A stretch of 64,000 nucleotides of DNA. Origin: Synergistaceae bacterium. Its GTDB lineage: Bacteria; Synergistota; Synergistia; Synergistales; Aminobacteriaceae. The notes beneath the pieces are model-generated. The model was given only the letters and a program-made list of their open reading frames with translations. It was not told the DNA's origin and did not search any database. Positions 42,898 to 52,105 of this stretch are shown piece after piece (position 1 is the first letter of the stretch; every line of letters starts with the position of its first letter). Location of the stretch: positions 62,001 through 126,000 of the forward strand of contig JAFYBQ010000030.1 in assembly GCA_017540085.1 (NCBI GenBank), read 5' to 3'. The position numbers and the translations under genes are program-made.

Positions 42898-44949
42898 TTA
42901 CTTCCTCCGCAAACTTTTCTGATACAACTGCCGGAAGCGTATATCAACGTCCGCTTCAACAGGGCTTACATCAACGCTCAATAACTCGCGCCGGGCTTTT
43001 TCCGGCATGACGCTGGCAAATCCCAAGTCCCCGGAAACATACACTGACGCAAATCCGGAGGCCGACATTGTAGCGTGCCTCATCTCTGAGGGGTCTTCTA
43101 TTATCTGCGGTGTAAGGAATATAACAAAGTCTATTTTCTCCTTTTCCTTTGAGATACTTTTGAACAGCCCCCCGATTAACGGAATGTATGCGAGTCCCGG
43201 CACTTTCTTTGTGAGTGAGCGTTCTGTCTCCTTTATCATTCCGCCGAGAATTATTGTCTCGCCGTCTCCGACTACTACAGACGTATTCACCTCACGCTTT
43301 GACGTGCGCGGGGTAGGGTCTCCGGGAGCTGTCAATACGTCCTCAGTAGTCTGCTTTATGTCCATCGCTACAAGGTTTCCGCTTCTGATGTGAGGCGTTA
43401 CCGTCAGGGTTAATCCTGTGTCCTTGTAGTCTACATTCGTCTGCACCGCTGAAGGGTTCGACAAGTCAGATGTCGTGCCTTTCATTACGGGGATAACCTG
43501 CCCGACTTGGAACGAGCTTTCTTTGTTGTCCGTACACATCAAACGGGGGACTGAGAGAACATTAACCGCGTTATACTTCTTCAGCATGTTGATTGTCGCG
43601 TACATTAACGCCATAGGGTTATAGTTCGTAACGCTGTAGGTTGAGCCGCCTCGCTCTAAAAGCTCCTCGCGCTTTGACAGGTCATTGAACCACTGCATGA
43701 ATGTTGAAGGCACTGAGCTTTCTCCGAGCGACATATTTCCGCCTATCAATAAATCATCAAACATCATGCCGCCGACCATGTTCCAATCTATGCCCTGATT
43801 TTCGAGGTTGGTAACGTTGATTTCAGCGATAAAGCCGCGCAGTAATATCTGCTTGGGCTGAATGTCGATTGCGTCAAGAATGGGAACAAGGCTGTCAAAT
43901 TGCCTCTGTGTCGCCGCAAATATGAGGCTGTTTGTGGCAACGTCAGGTACTACCGTAGCCGGGAATCTCGCCGCGTCAGCTCCCAGCATTGTGGCTGTTG
44001 AGGTTAATACTTTGGCGACCTGCTCGGAGGCGGCTGTAGCGTCAATGTTCTTGAGCCTGTATATATGGAAGTCGCCTATTTTGCTGTCCACGTCCAAATC
44101 GGTTATGATTTTCGCTGCTCTGTCCACTGCCGCGGAGCTTCCCACGACAACAACCTTCTTGCTTGGCGCGTCGGCTATGGCGTTTACCCCTTGTAGAGGC
44201 CCGTTTGCCCCTGCTATGGCGTTTAGCTGGGCGGCGACTGTGGCGGGGTCTCCGTATTTCAGCTCAAACGTACGCGATATTCTCGCGCTTCCGGGAGTGT
44301 CAAGTCGGCGGATAAGCTCCATTCCCTTGCGGACATCCGTAGCACGTCCCTGAAGCAGTATGTCGCGCCCGTTTCCCACGGGGATTGCCATCAATGAAGG
44401 GCCAAATGACTGCTGGAGAGCCGGCACTATGCTTTCAAGAGTTACATAATCTATCGGCACTATATATGTTACTGTCTCCTCGCCGAAACTTGGGCCGGAC
44501 TTGCTTCGGTATACATTCGGGGAAGGGCTGTTCCCTCCCTGCCTCACTATTGAGTAGCTGCCCATGTTCTGAAGCGAGAAATTATACATCTGCAAGGTTG
44601 ACAGCATTATTTCGCGGCTTTCGCGGACTGTTACGGGGTGAGGGGAAATTATTGTTATCTTGCTTGAAATATTTGGAGGCACTATAAAATTCTCCTGCAA
44701 TACTTCCGACATGAAGCGCATGAAACGCACTAAATCCATGTCTTTGAAGTTGAACTGCACAAGCCCTGAACGCCTCATTTCCTGTGCCGCCAATAATAAG
44801 TCCTGCTCCTCTTCAGCGGTCATTGTATTTCCTGAGCCTGACTGCGCCGGGGTGTTAGCCTGTGCGGGAACTCGCCTTGTCGCCCCGTCCGCGTTTGATG
44901 ACAGCATTAATATTAACGCGCATATATATATACTTTTCCTGACGTACAA
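42898..44949 (-). CDS. gspD: Type II secretion outer-membrane secretin GspD
   Basis: A protein of about 683 residues. A signal peptide (RKSIYICALILMLSSNADGA) is followed by N-domains (VQFNFKDMDLVRFMRFMSEVL; YVTLESIVPALQQSFG; GDFHIYRLKNIDATAASEQV-type) and the secretin core (QILLRGFIAEINVTNLE, VLSVPRLMCTDNKESSFQVG, TLTVTPHIRSGN, GETIILGGMIKE, VPGLAYIPLIGGLF). It forms the gated outer-membrane channel. The ATG at 44970 has no ribosome site; GGGAG lies upstream of ATA 44952 and TTG 44949, which would put the basic residues of the signal peptide at the very start. I therefore prefer TTG 44949. Confidence 0.93.
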   Translation of the reverse strand: MYVRKSIYICALILMLSSNADGATRRVPAQANTPAQSGSGNTMTAEEEQDLLLAAQEMRRSGLVQFNFKDMDLVRFMRFMSEVLQENFIVPPNISSKITIISPHPVTVRESREIMLSTLQMYNFSLQNMGSYSIVRQGGNSPSPNVYRSKSGPSFGEETVTYIVPIDYVTLESIVPALQQSFGPSLMAIPVGNGRDILLQGRATDVRKGMELIRRLDTPGSARISRTFELKYGDPATVAAQLNAIAGANGPLQGVNAIADAPSKKVVVVGSSAAVDRAAKIITDLDVDSKIGDFHIYRLKNIDATAASEQVAKVLTSTATMLGADAARFPATVVPDVATNSLIFAATQRQFDSLVPILDAIDIQPKQILLRGFIAEINVTNLENQGIDWNMVGGMMFDDLLIGGNMSLGESSVPSTFMQWFNDLSKREELLERGGSTYSVTNYNPMALMYATINMLKKYNAVNVLSVPRLMCTDNKESSFQVGQVIPVMKGTTSDLSNPSAVQTNVDYKDTGLTLTVTPHIRSGNLVAMDIKQTTEDVLTAPGDPTPRTSKREVNTSVVVGDGETIILGGMIKETERSLTKKVPGLAYIPLIGGLFKSISKEKEKIDFVIFLTPQIIEDPSEMRHATMSASGFASVYVSGDLGFASVMPEKARRELLSVDVSPVEADVDIRFRQLYQKSLRRK

Positions 44950-44995
44950 TATCTCAGCATCTCCCGTCATGTTATTGCGGTTATTGTAACATGCT

Positions 44996-45328
44996 TCACT
45001 CTGTTACGTAGATTTCCGCGCTCCGTCCTCCGTCTGTTGTTACTGTAACTTTCCTGTATTTAAGCTCGAAATCACCTATCGGGACTGAGTCATCTTCAGC
45101 GCGCCAAGAGTAGCCCTTCTTGTCATCAGTTCCGCTTGAAGGCATTTCCGCGTCTATCCTGAAACGCAGCCATACTTCCTGAGCGGCGGAAAGGAGTTCG
45201 CGCTCACCCTCTATTTCACCGAGCAGCCTGTATGACATCGCTATGAGCCGGAAACCCGCAGTAATCACAAGGCCGGCTACGGCAGTCGCAACAAGCACTT
45301 CCATCAGCGTGAAGGCTTTTCGGCGCAT
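44996..45328 (-). CDS. gspI: Type II secretion minor pseudopilin, GspI-like
   Basis: A 110-residue protein with prepilin leader MRRKA/FTLMEVLVATAVAGLVITAG (Glu5 present) and a small beta-rich C-terminal domain, the size range of GspI. Minor pseudopilins I, J and K form the tip complex. It overlaps the gspC stop by one base and precedes gspD; GGTGA lies before the ATG. GspI versus another small pseudopilin cannot be fully settled. Confidence 0.75.
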   Translation of the reverse strand: MRRKAFTLMEVLVATAVAGLVITAGFRLIAMSYRLLGEIEGERELLSAAQEVWLRFRIDAEMPSSGTDDKKGYSWRAEDDSVPIGDFELKYRKVTVTTDGGRSAEIYVTE

Positions 45329-46248
45329 TATTTCACCACGTAGCGCAGGGCTGTGTTCTTTCCCCCGCGTGTTACTTCAACGTCAAAGCGTTCGCTTGAC
45401 ATCAGGGAGTTTATGGAGTTAGCTATGTCTCCCATGTTCGTAAACGGTATGCCGTTCACTGAGCGGATTATGTCTCCGCGCTGGACTCCCAGGCGTTTTA
45501 GCAGGCTGTCGTTCTGTATCCACTGAACCTCTAATCCTCCGGCTTTCTCATTTGGGCGCATTCGTATTCGTTTCAGCTCGTCAAATGGATTCTGGACGAG
45601 GTTGCTGACCATTTCGCCGGGTATCTGCCCTTCCTGATCCGGGGCGGCGGCTACGATATTCCCGGTCTGTTTCGGCTCTTCAGGCTTTCGGAACGGTGTC
45701 GGCTGCTTAGGGGCGGTAACTTTGGGCTGTCCTGCGTCAGCTATAGGGCCGTAGATTATGTATTTCTTCACGGGTGGTTCGTCTCCCCTCCTGAAGGTCG
45801 CGTCAGTGTAAGAGACTGCGGCCAGCTTGTAGCCCTCTGTCTGTCGGCCTATGAGGATAAGTTTCAGGCTTCCGTTGAGTTCGCACCATGCACCTATGCC
45901 GGGAAGAGTCCCGCGCAGGATTAAGCCGGCTAACTTTGTGTCAGTCTCCTCTGCGGGGGCGGGGTCAGCGGGCGGGGTATCTGGTGCGGGCGGGGCAGGA
46001 GTGTCAGTTTTCTGCGGTGAAATCTTGAACGGGTTAGACGACAGGAATTTTTCGAGGCTTCGGGCTTCGGGGGCTGTCCTGTCCGCCTGTCGGGGGGCTG
46101 TTACTGCTGAATTGCTCTGCCCAACGGAGCCGGAAAGATACTCAAAGAGATATGACAGTCCTGCGTCGGCGAGGCTTCCCGATGAAAATCCAAGCACTGC
46201 GGGAAGTAATATCATCCATAGAGCATTGAGCTTAGGGGATTTGTTCAT
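45328..46248 (-). CDS. gspC: Type II secretion coupling protein GspC with PDZ domain
   Basis: A 306-residue bitopic protein. One N-terminal membrane helix (about 10-30), a Pro/Ala-rich periplasmic linker (about 85-110), an HR domain (LAGLILRGTLPGIGAWCELN ... KYIIYGPI) that contacts GspD, and a C-terminal PDZ domain (LKRLGVQRGDIIRSVNGIPF). GspC links the inner-membrane platform to the secretin and helps choose substrates. GAGGAGGA six bases before ATG 46248 decides the start; it lies just past the gspN stop. Confidence 0.88.
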   Translation of the reverse strand: MNKSPKLNALWMILLPAVLGFSSGSLADAGLSYLFEYLSGSVGQSNSAVTAPRQADRTAPEARSLEKFLSSNPFKISPQKTDTPAPPAPDTPPADPAPAEETDTKLAGLILRGTLPGIGAWCELNGSLKLILIGRQTEGYKLAAVSYTDATFRRGDEPPVKKYIIYGPIADAGQPKVTAPKQPTPFRKPEEPKQTGNIVAAAPDQEGQIPGEMVSNLVQNPFDELKRIRMRPNEKAGGLEVQWIQNDSLLKRLGVQRGDIIRSVNGIPFTNMGDIANSINSLMSSERFDVEVTRGGKNTALRYVVK

Positions 46249-46250
46249 TC

Positions 46251-46826
46251 TCAATTCCTCCTCAGATACCATTTATCGCCCTCCTGCACAAGCGGGAGAA
46301 AGTTGCGGAGAAGACTCATGTTCCTCGACATCTCTTCAGGGACATCAAAGCGGGCATTAGCGCGGGTTATTCTCATGTTTGAAGGGCTGACCGCTATATA
46401 GCCGTCAAGTGATATTTCGCCGTCTGTGTGCAGGTTCTCCAGCGTTATTTCACGTCCAGCAGTCAGAAGAAAACCCCCTGAGCCGAAATTCATTGCAGAG
46501 CCTAAACGCGCCCCCGCCCCCTTGAAGGTTATATCACATACAGGGGCTATACTCAGGAGGCTTGACGCTATATCGGGCTTTATTGTTACTGAGCCGGCAG
46601 AGATATTCACCATCCCGGACAGAGCTAGGTTTGAGACTGTGAAGCCGCCGTTTTCACCTGAGACATCAGAATATGACAGCCTCATTCCCATGCGCTGAAG
46701 ACGGTCTGCCGCCATTGACAGCGCGAAAGTCCCGGCCTCCCGCCACGGAAGAAATATGTACAATGATATTATGAATGCCGCTGTGAATATTATTGCTTTT
46801 ATTGATGTTGTTATTATGCGTTTCAT
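46251..46826 (-). CDS. gspN: Type II secretion protein GspN-like
   Basis: A 191-residue protein with one N-terminal membrane helix (about 8-27, ending FLPW) and a periplasmic domain of repeated short strands (NLALSGMVNISAGSVTIKP, EITLENLHTDGEISLDGYI) ending in EEMSRNMSLLRNFLPLVQEG. This matches the GspN/AsmA-like layout, an accessory protein present only in some type II systems. Placement between gspM and gspC supports it. The function of GspN is poorly known. Confidence 0.72.
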   Translation of the reverse strand: MKRIITTSIKAIIFTAAFIISLYIFLPWREAGTFALSMAADRLQRMGMRLSYSDVSGENGGFTVSNLALSGMVNISAGSVTIKPDIASSLLSIAPVCDITFKGAGARLGSAMNFGSGGFLLTAGREITLENLHTDGEISLDGYIAVSPSNMRITRANARFDVPEEMSRNMSLLRNFLPLVQEGDKWYLRRN

Positions 46827-46828
46827 GA

Positions 46829-47317
46829 TTATTTTGACGGTCCTATTATTGCTGACACTGTGAGCAGTCTTTCTTTTCCGCTCGGCATTGCTCTTATCTC
46901 GGCGGCTATGAATTTCACGCCTCTTGAGGACAACTGTTTCTGAAGCTCGGCTAACTCTTCTGCGTAGAGCCTATTTATCTCTACTGACTGATTGCGGCCG
47001 TCAGGGGTTATCCTGTTTACGCGGCTTCCGAGAGACATAGCCTCTGACACTGCTGCAAACACTGCCGCCACATCGATATTACCGCCGGACATATCAGCCC
47101 GCGGGGACAGCGATTTGTACTCATCTGCGAGAGTCAACAGAGTCCCGAATCTATCCTGAGCCGATTTAAGCCGGGACTGTGCGCCTGAGTTAAGCACCCA
47201 TACCTGCCACACTGACAGCCATATCACCGCCGCCGCAAAAAACAGCACCGCAAATTTCACGCTCCCGGCAGCCTCCCCGCGCATTACACTGCGTACATCA
47301 GCAAAAATTCTGTCCAT
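46829..47317 (-). CDS. gspM: Type II secretion assembly protein GspM-like
   Basis: A protein of about 162 residues with one membrane helix (FAVLFFAAAVIWLSVWQVWV) after a short cytoplasmic stretch, a periplasmic helix (QSRLKSAQDRFGTLLTLADEYKSL-like) and a C-terminal ferredoxin-like part (GVKFIAAEIRAMPSG). GspM pairs with GspL in the platform. The frame opens at GTG 47332/47329, overlapping the gspL stop (GTGA); ATG 47317 is the first methionine. Either start is possible. Position directly after gspL supports the name. Confidence 0.75.
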   Translation of the reverse strand: MDRIFADVRSVMRGEAAGSVKFAVLFFAAAVIWLSVWQVWVLNSGAQSRLKSAQDRFGTLLTLADEYKSLSPRADMSGGNIDVAAVFAAVSEAMSLGSRVNRITPDGRNQSVEINRLYAEELAELQKQLSSRGVKFIAAEIRAMPSGKERLLTVSAIIGPSK

Positions 47318-47325
47318 AATATAAT

Positions 47326-48537
47326 TCACCACCTTATACGCAAATCAAAACGATAACCAATCCCGGAAACAAATTGAGTGTTGTCGACCTGAACCATGTT
47401 AGCACGTTCCTCCCATGCCCGGCGGAAATTCAGTGCCGCTGTCATGTCTGAGGCTGTCCCGGTGCAGTCTATGCCGTCAGCATTGTAGCGCATAATATCG
47501 ACTGTAATCCCCTCTGATGATGAGTACACCGCGCCCATGTCCGATAATACTTCCTCAAGACTGTGCCCGCTGTCCTCAGTGCCTCGGAGTGAGGCTATCC
47601 TGTCCCGCGCCAAAGTTACGGGGTTAGATATGCGCCCCTGCCGCGAAGGGTCGAATGTCTCGCGGTAAAACGTCTCGGCTCTGACCCGCTCACGGTCAAT
47701 CACGGATTCGGAATGATACCATCTCAGGAGCTGCCCGCAAAGCATTATCACGCCGGAAACTGACAGCCACAACAATATACGGCTGAAGCGCGACAATGTA
47801 CGCTCAAGATCCCGCGCTCCCTCAAGAACAGAACGCGAAAGATTTACACCTGCTATCCACGGGCATATTCTCACGCTCTCGGTGATAATGTCTGCTATAT
47901 CGTAACCGCCTGCCGCGGCATTGATGACAAAATTCCCGCCTCGGTTAAAATTTTGGGCGGCGCAGTATGAGTCGTAAAATGACATCTCCCGCAGCTCGGA
48001 ATCGTCATCTGAACGTTTTTTCCATCGGTACATCACCGGGATAAAATTCTGCCACAGAATCGAGCATATATTCTCCTCGTCAGCCCACATTGTAACGCCA
48101 AAGCCGCCGAAATCTGAAAGCCCCGACACAAGCGGCAAGGGTGAAGGCCATGTGTTTCCTGACGGGGGGAAGTCAAGCTCCGACGGGGACACGTACCACG
48201 CAATGCCATCGGAGGAACGCCCTTTTTGCGACAATGTTACCGGGAATATTTCGACTCCTCCGCCGGCTGTGTAGGGCTGTGCCTGAAGCCTGAGAGCGTC
48301 CGATATTTTTCCGGCGTTCTGGAACGGAAAAGAAAACTCTTCTACGGCCAATGATTTCATAGGAGCTAGGGTTACGGAATTTTTTGCACCGTTTCCGGCC
48401 ATGATACGGACAGTCGGCCCGGGTGCTTGGCCGGGGGATGTGTCATCAGGATTCGGGGCCGATGACGGATATATAACGCGCCGTATTTCCGCTGAGGAAT
48501 AATCACGCACCCTGCTCCCTAATGAAAATATATTCAT
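47326..48537 (-). CDS. gspL: Type II secretion platform protein GspL-like
   Basis: A 403-residue protein. The N-terminal cytoplasmic part (about 1-250) corresponds to the actin-like domain that binds GspE, a single membrane helix follows (ILLWLSVSGVIMLCGQLLRW), then a periplasmic helix and ferredoxin-like domain (SLEEVLSDMGAVYSSSEGITVDI). Sequence conservation is weak, as is normal for GspL, so architecture and order (K-L-M) support the call. GGGAGGAG precedes ATG 48537; only two bases separate it from gspK. Confidence 0.8.
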   Translation of the reverse strand: MNIFSLGSRVRDYSSAEIRRVIYPSSAPNPDDTSPGQAPGPTVRIMAGNGAKNSVTLAPMKSLAVEEFSFPFQNAGKISDALRLQAQPYTAGGGVEIFPVTLSQKGRSSDGIAWYVSPSELDFPPSGNTWPSPLPLVSGLSDFGGFGVTMWADEENICSILWQNFIPVMYRWKKRSDDDSELREMSFYDSYCAAQNFNRGGNFVINAAAGGYDIADIITESVRICPWIAGVNLSRSVLEGARDLERTLSRFSRILLWLSVSGVIMLCGQLLRWYHSESVIDRERVRAETFYRETFDPSRQGRISNPVTLARDRIASLRGTEDSGHSLEEVLSDMGAVYSSSEGITVDIMRYNADGIDCTGTASDMTAALNFRRAWEERANMVQVDNTQFVSGIGYRFDLRIRW

Positions 48538-48539
48538 GT

Positions 48540-49466
48540 CTAAGACTCCTCCCATTTCACTATCTGCTTTGCTGTGCGGTCATATATAACGCTGAAGGAC
48601 ATTGCCCCGCCGTTTTCACTGCCGCCTGCGCTCTCAAGCCTTATGGAAAAATAGCGGCTCTTGAACCCTGCTATGTTCATTATCTGGTTTGATGTCCTTG
48701 CACTTGCTCCGGGGATTTTGCGTATATCACTGAGGCTGGTTATTGCATTCTCCGTGCGATGTTCGGCTATGCTCTGTGCGACTCCGCCTGCGTCAAGTCC
48801 GGGTATAAGCTCCATCACATGAACGGGGGCTACATTGAGGTTTATTTTGCCGTCGCTGTACACGGTGCAATAGTCAGCAAGACCCATTTCACCGCCTGAG
48901 CCGTAAAGTATCTCCGGCGTTATGTCAGGGCTTAATATTAACATTTCGGAGAGGTCATAGGGGGGGCGGTTGAGGTAATATTTCTCCTCGCGGCTTCCTA
49001 CGCGGGGGCGTGTGTTCTTGTCGAGGAAATCAAGCGTAATCATCTCAAGATCGCGGTGATGGAGCTTGTCCCACATCTGCCGCCAAGGCTCTGATAATTC
49101 GCGGCGCATTGTGTTTCCGTCAGGCAGGAATATATTACGCAGGGGGATTTTGTCATCGAGCGGCGTTACCTGTACAACCCATATACCCATTCCGGGGAGA
49201 GCGAACACAAAGGGCTGATACCATCTGTGCGCGGGGCTGTCGCTGTTGGCCTGTGAGCTTAACTCGGCTGTCAGTGATATTATTGACGACACTATTACAT
49301 GAGCCATGCTCCGGGCTGAGAGCTTCATTAGCTGGCCGCCTGACGAACGAGCCTGCCTGCGTACAAAAAGCGTGAAGGCTGTCGCGCATGATATGAGCAG
49401 AACGCCAAGCATAAGAACGCTCACAAGAATGAAGCCTTTACGGGAATGTGATATATGTCCGGGCAT
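48540..49466 (-). CDS. gspK: Type II secretion minor pseudopilin GspK
   Basis: A 308-residue large pseudopilin: leader ending SRKG before FILVSVLMLGVLLISCATAF, then the GspK helical insert with NLNVAPVHVMELIPGLDAGG and LSDIRKIPGASARTSNQI (helix-hairpin-helix-like). The usual Glu5 is replaced (FILVS), a known trait of GspK at the pilus tip. GAGGTGA before ATG 49466; overlaps gspJ by 29 bases. Confidence 0.88.
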   Translation of the reverse strand: MPGHISHSRKGFILVSVLMLGVLLISCATAFTLFVRRQARSSGGQLMKLSARSMAHVIVSSIISLTAELSSQANSDSPAHRWYQPFVFALPGMGIWVVQVTPLDDKIPLRNIFLPDGNTMRRELSEPWRQMWDKLHHRDLEMITLDFLDKNTRPRVGSREEKYYLNRPPYDLSEMLILSPDITPEILYGSGGEMGLADYCTVYSDGKINLNVAPVHVMELIPGLDAGGVAQSIAEHRTENAITSLSDIRKIPGASARTSNQIMNIAGFKSRYFSIRLESAGGSENGGAMSFSVIYDRTAKQIVKWEES

Positions 49467-50043
49467 TACTGCTTTCACCTCTGCCAATCTCTATGAATAC
49501 GCCTGCGGGAAGAGAGCCGGAATATTCTTTCCTGTTGTCATCCTCGCGCTCATTTGTCGGTATCTCAACGCGGAACTCATTTACACCGGGAAGCACTAAC
49601 TGAGCTTCTTCGGGGTTCAGCTTTTCCGGGTCAATCTCTGATGGCTCGGCATTGGGAATTATCCATCTGTAAAGTCCCGGGATAATATCGCCGTGAAGAA
49701 TGCCGCCCTCCGCAACCTTGTAGACTGCCGCACCGGAGGTCATATTCTGCATGGCCGGGGCAGTTGTCATTACCATCAAAATATCGTCAGCGTTGCCGCC
49801 GGGAGCCTCATGATCTTTCACCGTCAGCGCGGAAGGACTCAGCCTCATTGCGGAAAACATATCACGCGCCATGAAGTCAATCGCAAGAGACATTGCAGCA
49901 GTATCAGTGTATTCCCGCCTCGCGTCAATAACACGTCTCACCGTAACAGCAACAGGCGCAAGAGCCAGAGCTGAGAGAATGCCCGCAATCATAACGGCGA
50001 CAAGTATCTCAATCAGTGTAAAGCCGCGCTTACTTGTCATCAC
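49438..50043 (-). CDS. gspJ: Type II secretion minor pseudopilin GspJ-like
   Basis: A 201-residue pseudopilin: leader MMTSKRG/FTLIEILVAVMIAGILSALAL with Glu5, then a mixed domain with MARDMFSAMRLSP, the region typical of GspJ (where 'DL' strand-helix elements follow the N-terminal helix). With I and K it forms the tip. It overlaps the preceding O-antigen-ligase-like gene by 14 bases, so this non-secretion gene is tightly coupled to the cluster. Confidence 0.8.
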   Translation of the reverse strand: MMTSKRGFTLIEILVAVMIAGILSALALAPVAVTVRRVIDARREYTDTAAMSLAIDFMARDMFSAMRLSPSALTVKDHEAPGGNADDILMVMTTAPAMQNMTSGAAVYKVAEGGILHGDIIPGLYRWIIPNAEPSEIDPEKLNPEEAQLVLPGVNEFRVEIPTNEREDDNRKEYSGSLPAGVFIEIGRGESSNARTYITFP

Positions 50044-52090
50044 TGCCGGGACCGTTCAGCAAAAGAAGGGCGCGCACTGTCCTTCCGGATGCATCTCGCT
50101 GAGGAATACGCTTGAGATGATATTCACCCGGACGGAAATATGACGCTATTTCACGCAGGGCCGGCTCTATCTGGTAACGCTGTGCAAAATTCAGCAGGCG
50201 CGATATGTCTTCCGAGTGAGGCTCTCTCTGGAACTGAGACCACAATATATTGAAGCCGCGCAGTAGCATTTCAGGGTTATTTCTCTGTTCGCCTGCCTGC
50301 ATATAGTGCCAGCCTATGTTACGCATTGTGTCTTCCCTCACTATAGGGTGCTTTTCCGCCTCGTTAAGGTAATGCAGCTGAAGATGCTCATTGTTTGTGG
50401 AAAGTGCCTGCCTCAATACGTAGTTTCCGTAAATGCCGCTTGATATGTATATACAGCCTGCTATTGACGAGACTATGCAGAATGCTCCGGTTAATTTTCT
50501 TGCTGACGGAGATTTGAGAATGCTGAATGATAATCTCTCAGGGAAAAATTCACGGTTCGACAGCGCAAAAGCTAGGGCAAGCCATACCATATTTTCAATG
50601 CGGTGAAAAGGACGGGTGAAAACGGCGCAGAATGTTATCAAAGTTACAAGCGATACAGCCCATACCCAATTTGTATCAGGCTCAGAATTTCCGCCCGCAG
50701 TTATGGAATGTCTGCCGCGTATCAGCCCTCTTAGTGCCGGGATTAGCCACACAACCCACATCAGCAGAAGCAACATTCCTCCGATTACGCCGCCTTCGCA
50801 GAAAAATTGCAGGAACTCATTATGCGCCCAGTGAGTATATTGCCACCTGTACCACAACGGAGCATTAAAACGCCTGAAGCCCTCGCGCTGTCCTTCAAGA
50901 TAATGCCATTTGTACTGGCCTATTCCGACTCCTTCGGGGTGTTCGAGGAACATTGCGTAGCTTGTCGCCCAAATTCCGCGCCTGTTTCCGATGTTCTCGG
51001 CGTTGCGGATTATGTCGGCGGTCTTGTCGACTATCTGCTCTGACCGGGGGGAATAAAGCGAGGCCCAGAAAACGCACAATATTACCATCAGCACAGCAGT
51101 GAAACGGATTGCGTATGAGCGGGCGAACTTCCACAGAGTAACAGAAAGCATTACCAGCAGACCTAGTGTCAGTGCTATTGTGGCTGAACGGCTCGTGGAG
51201 TTCATAAGCCCCCAGAAATTTACGGCGGTCATAATCAGTACTGAGACCGAGAATATATTGCGCCTTCCTGTTACCAATGCCGCCGCTAGGAGAAGTGCCG
51301 CTGCTATTCCGAGAAGGACGCTTGAGAGGGTTACGGCATACTTCAGGATGATTACGGAAAGGGAGACGAAAACGGCAGGGAGTATCGCTTTCCGGCCATG
51401 CTCTGAAGGATCATGCCTCCATGCGTCATAGGCGTACAGGTAAACGCCCCCTAAGACTGCCACCGCAACCCAAAGACCGAACATATTTTGCTGGGCTGTA
51501 TTGCCGATGTAGTTTCCCGGCGTAGGAAGAATTATATTGCTGAAACGCCGAAAATCCGCGAACATTGTCCCGTCAAGAAAGGAAAAATTATTCAGGCCGC
51601 GTATTTGAAGCTCGGCAAAAAGCACATTCACAGAGGCATTTATACTCCCTATAAGAAGGACAGGGCGAAGACCCCATTCAGGGAATGATGACGCGCTCAG
51701 GACATAGAACACCCACACAGTAGCAAAGCACACCATCTCAAGACACCATGCTGTAGGCGACATTATATTTACCCACAGGGGCATCAGCAAGCAGTAAACC
51801 AGAATCGCAAGCCATATCAACGCGAAAAGGTCAAGCCTTACGCGCACTCTTTCAGAGCCGTAGCGCATTACTCTCCAGCCTGCGATTAACAGAGCAATGG
51901 CTGCGGGGACTCCGGCGGCTGTCCATTTCAGAATGTGCAGTGTGTCAGCGAAAAGAATACCCGAATATATCAGGTTAGGCGCACCGAGAGACACTAGCCA
52001 CAGAGGAAGCAAAATATATTCAGGCACAAGCGGCAGGGGCTTGTATTTCTCCGGCACTTTTTTCGCGGGGGGAAAATTGTCTTTCTTCAT
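50030..52090 (-). CDS. O-antigen ligase/Wzy-family membrane protein with C-terminal helical domain
   Basis: A 686-residue protein with about twelve membrane segments (about 25-525) and a large periplasmic loop carrying RRGIWATSYAMFLEHPEGVGIG and the Wzy_C hallmark HWAHNEFLQFFCEGGVIGG. This family covers WaaL O-antigen ligases, Wzy polymerases and PglL/PilO-type protein O-glycosyltransferases. The C-terminal 130 residues look helical and TPR-like (NEAEKHPIVREDTMRNIGWHY). Overlap with gspJ and distance from any polysaccharide locus favour a protein-glycosylating or surface-anchoring role linked to secretion, but this is inference. AAGGAG precedes ATG 52090. Confidence 0.8.
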   Translation of the reverse strand: MKKDNFPPAKKVPEKYKPLPLVPEYILLPLWLVSLGAPNLIYSGILFADTLHILKWTAAGVPAAIALLIAGWRVMRYGSERVRVRLDLFALIWLAILVYCLLMPLWVNIMSPTAWCLEMVCFATVWVFYVLSASSFPEWGLRPVLLIGSINASVNVLFAELQIRGLNNFSFLDGTMFADFRRFSNIILPTPGNYIGNTAQQNMFGLWVAVAVLGGVYLYAYDAWRHDPSEHGRKAILPAVFVSLSVIILKYAVTLSSVLLGIAAALLLAAALVTGRRNIFSVSVLIMTAVNFWGLMNSTSRSATIALTLGLLVMLSVTLWKFARSYAIRFTAVLMVILCVFWASLYSPRSEQIVDKTADIIRNAENIGNRRGIWATSYAMFLEHPEGVGIGQYKWHYLEGQREGFRRFNAPLWYRWQYTHWAHNEFLQFFCEGGVIGGMLLLLMWVVWLIPALRGLIRGRHSITAGGNSEPDTNWVWAVSLVTLITFCAVFTRPFHRIENMVWLALAFALSNREFFPERLSFSILKSPSARKLTGAFCIVSSIAGCIYISSGIYGNYVLRQALSTNNEHLQLHYLNEAEKHPIVREDTMRNIGWHYMQAGEQRNNPEMLLRGFNILWSQFQREPHSEDISRLLNFAQRYQIEPALREIASYFRPGEYHLKRIPQRDASGRTVRALLLLNGPGSDDK

Positions 52091-52105
52091 TATTGTGAGG
52101 TCTCC

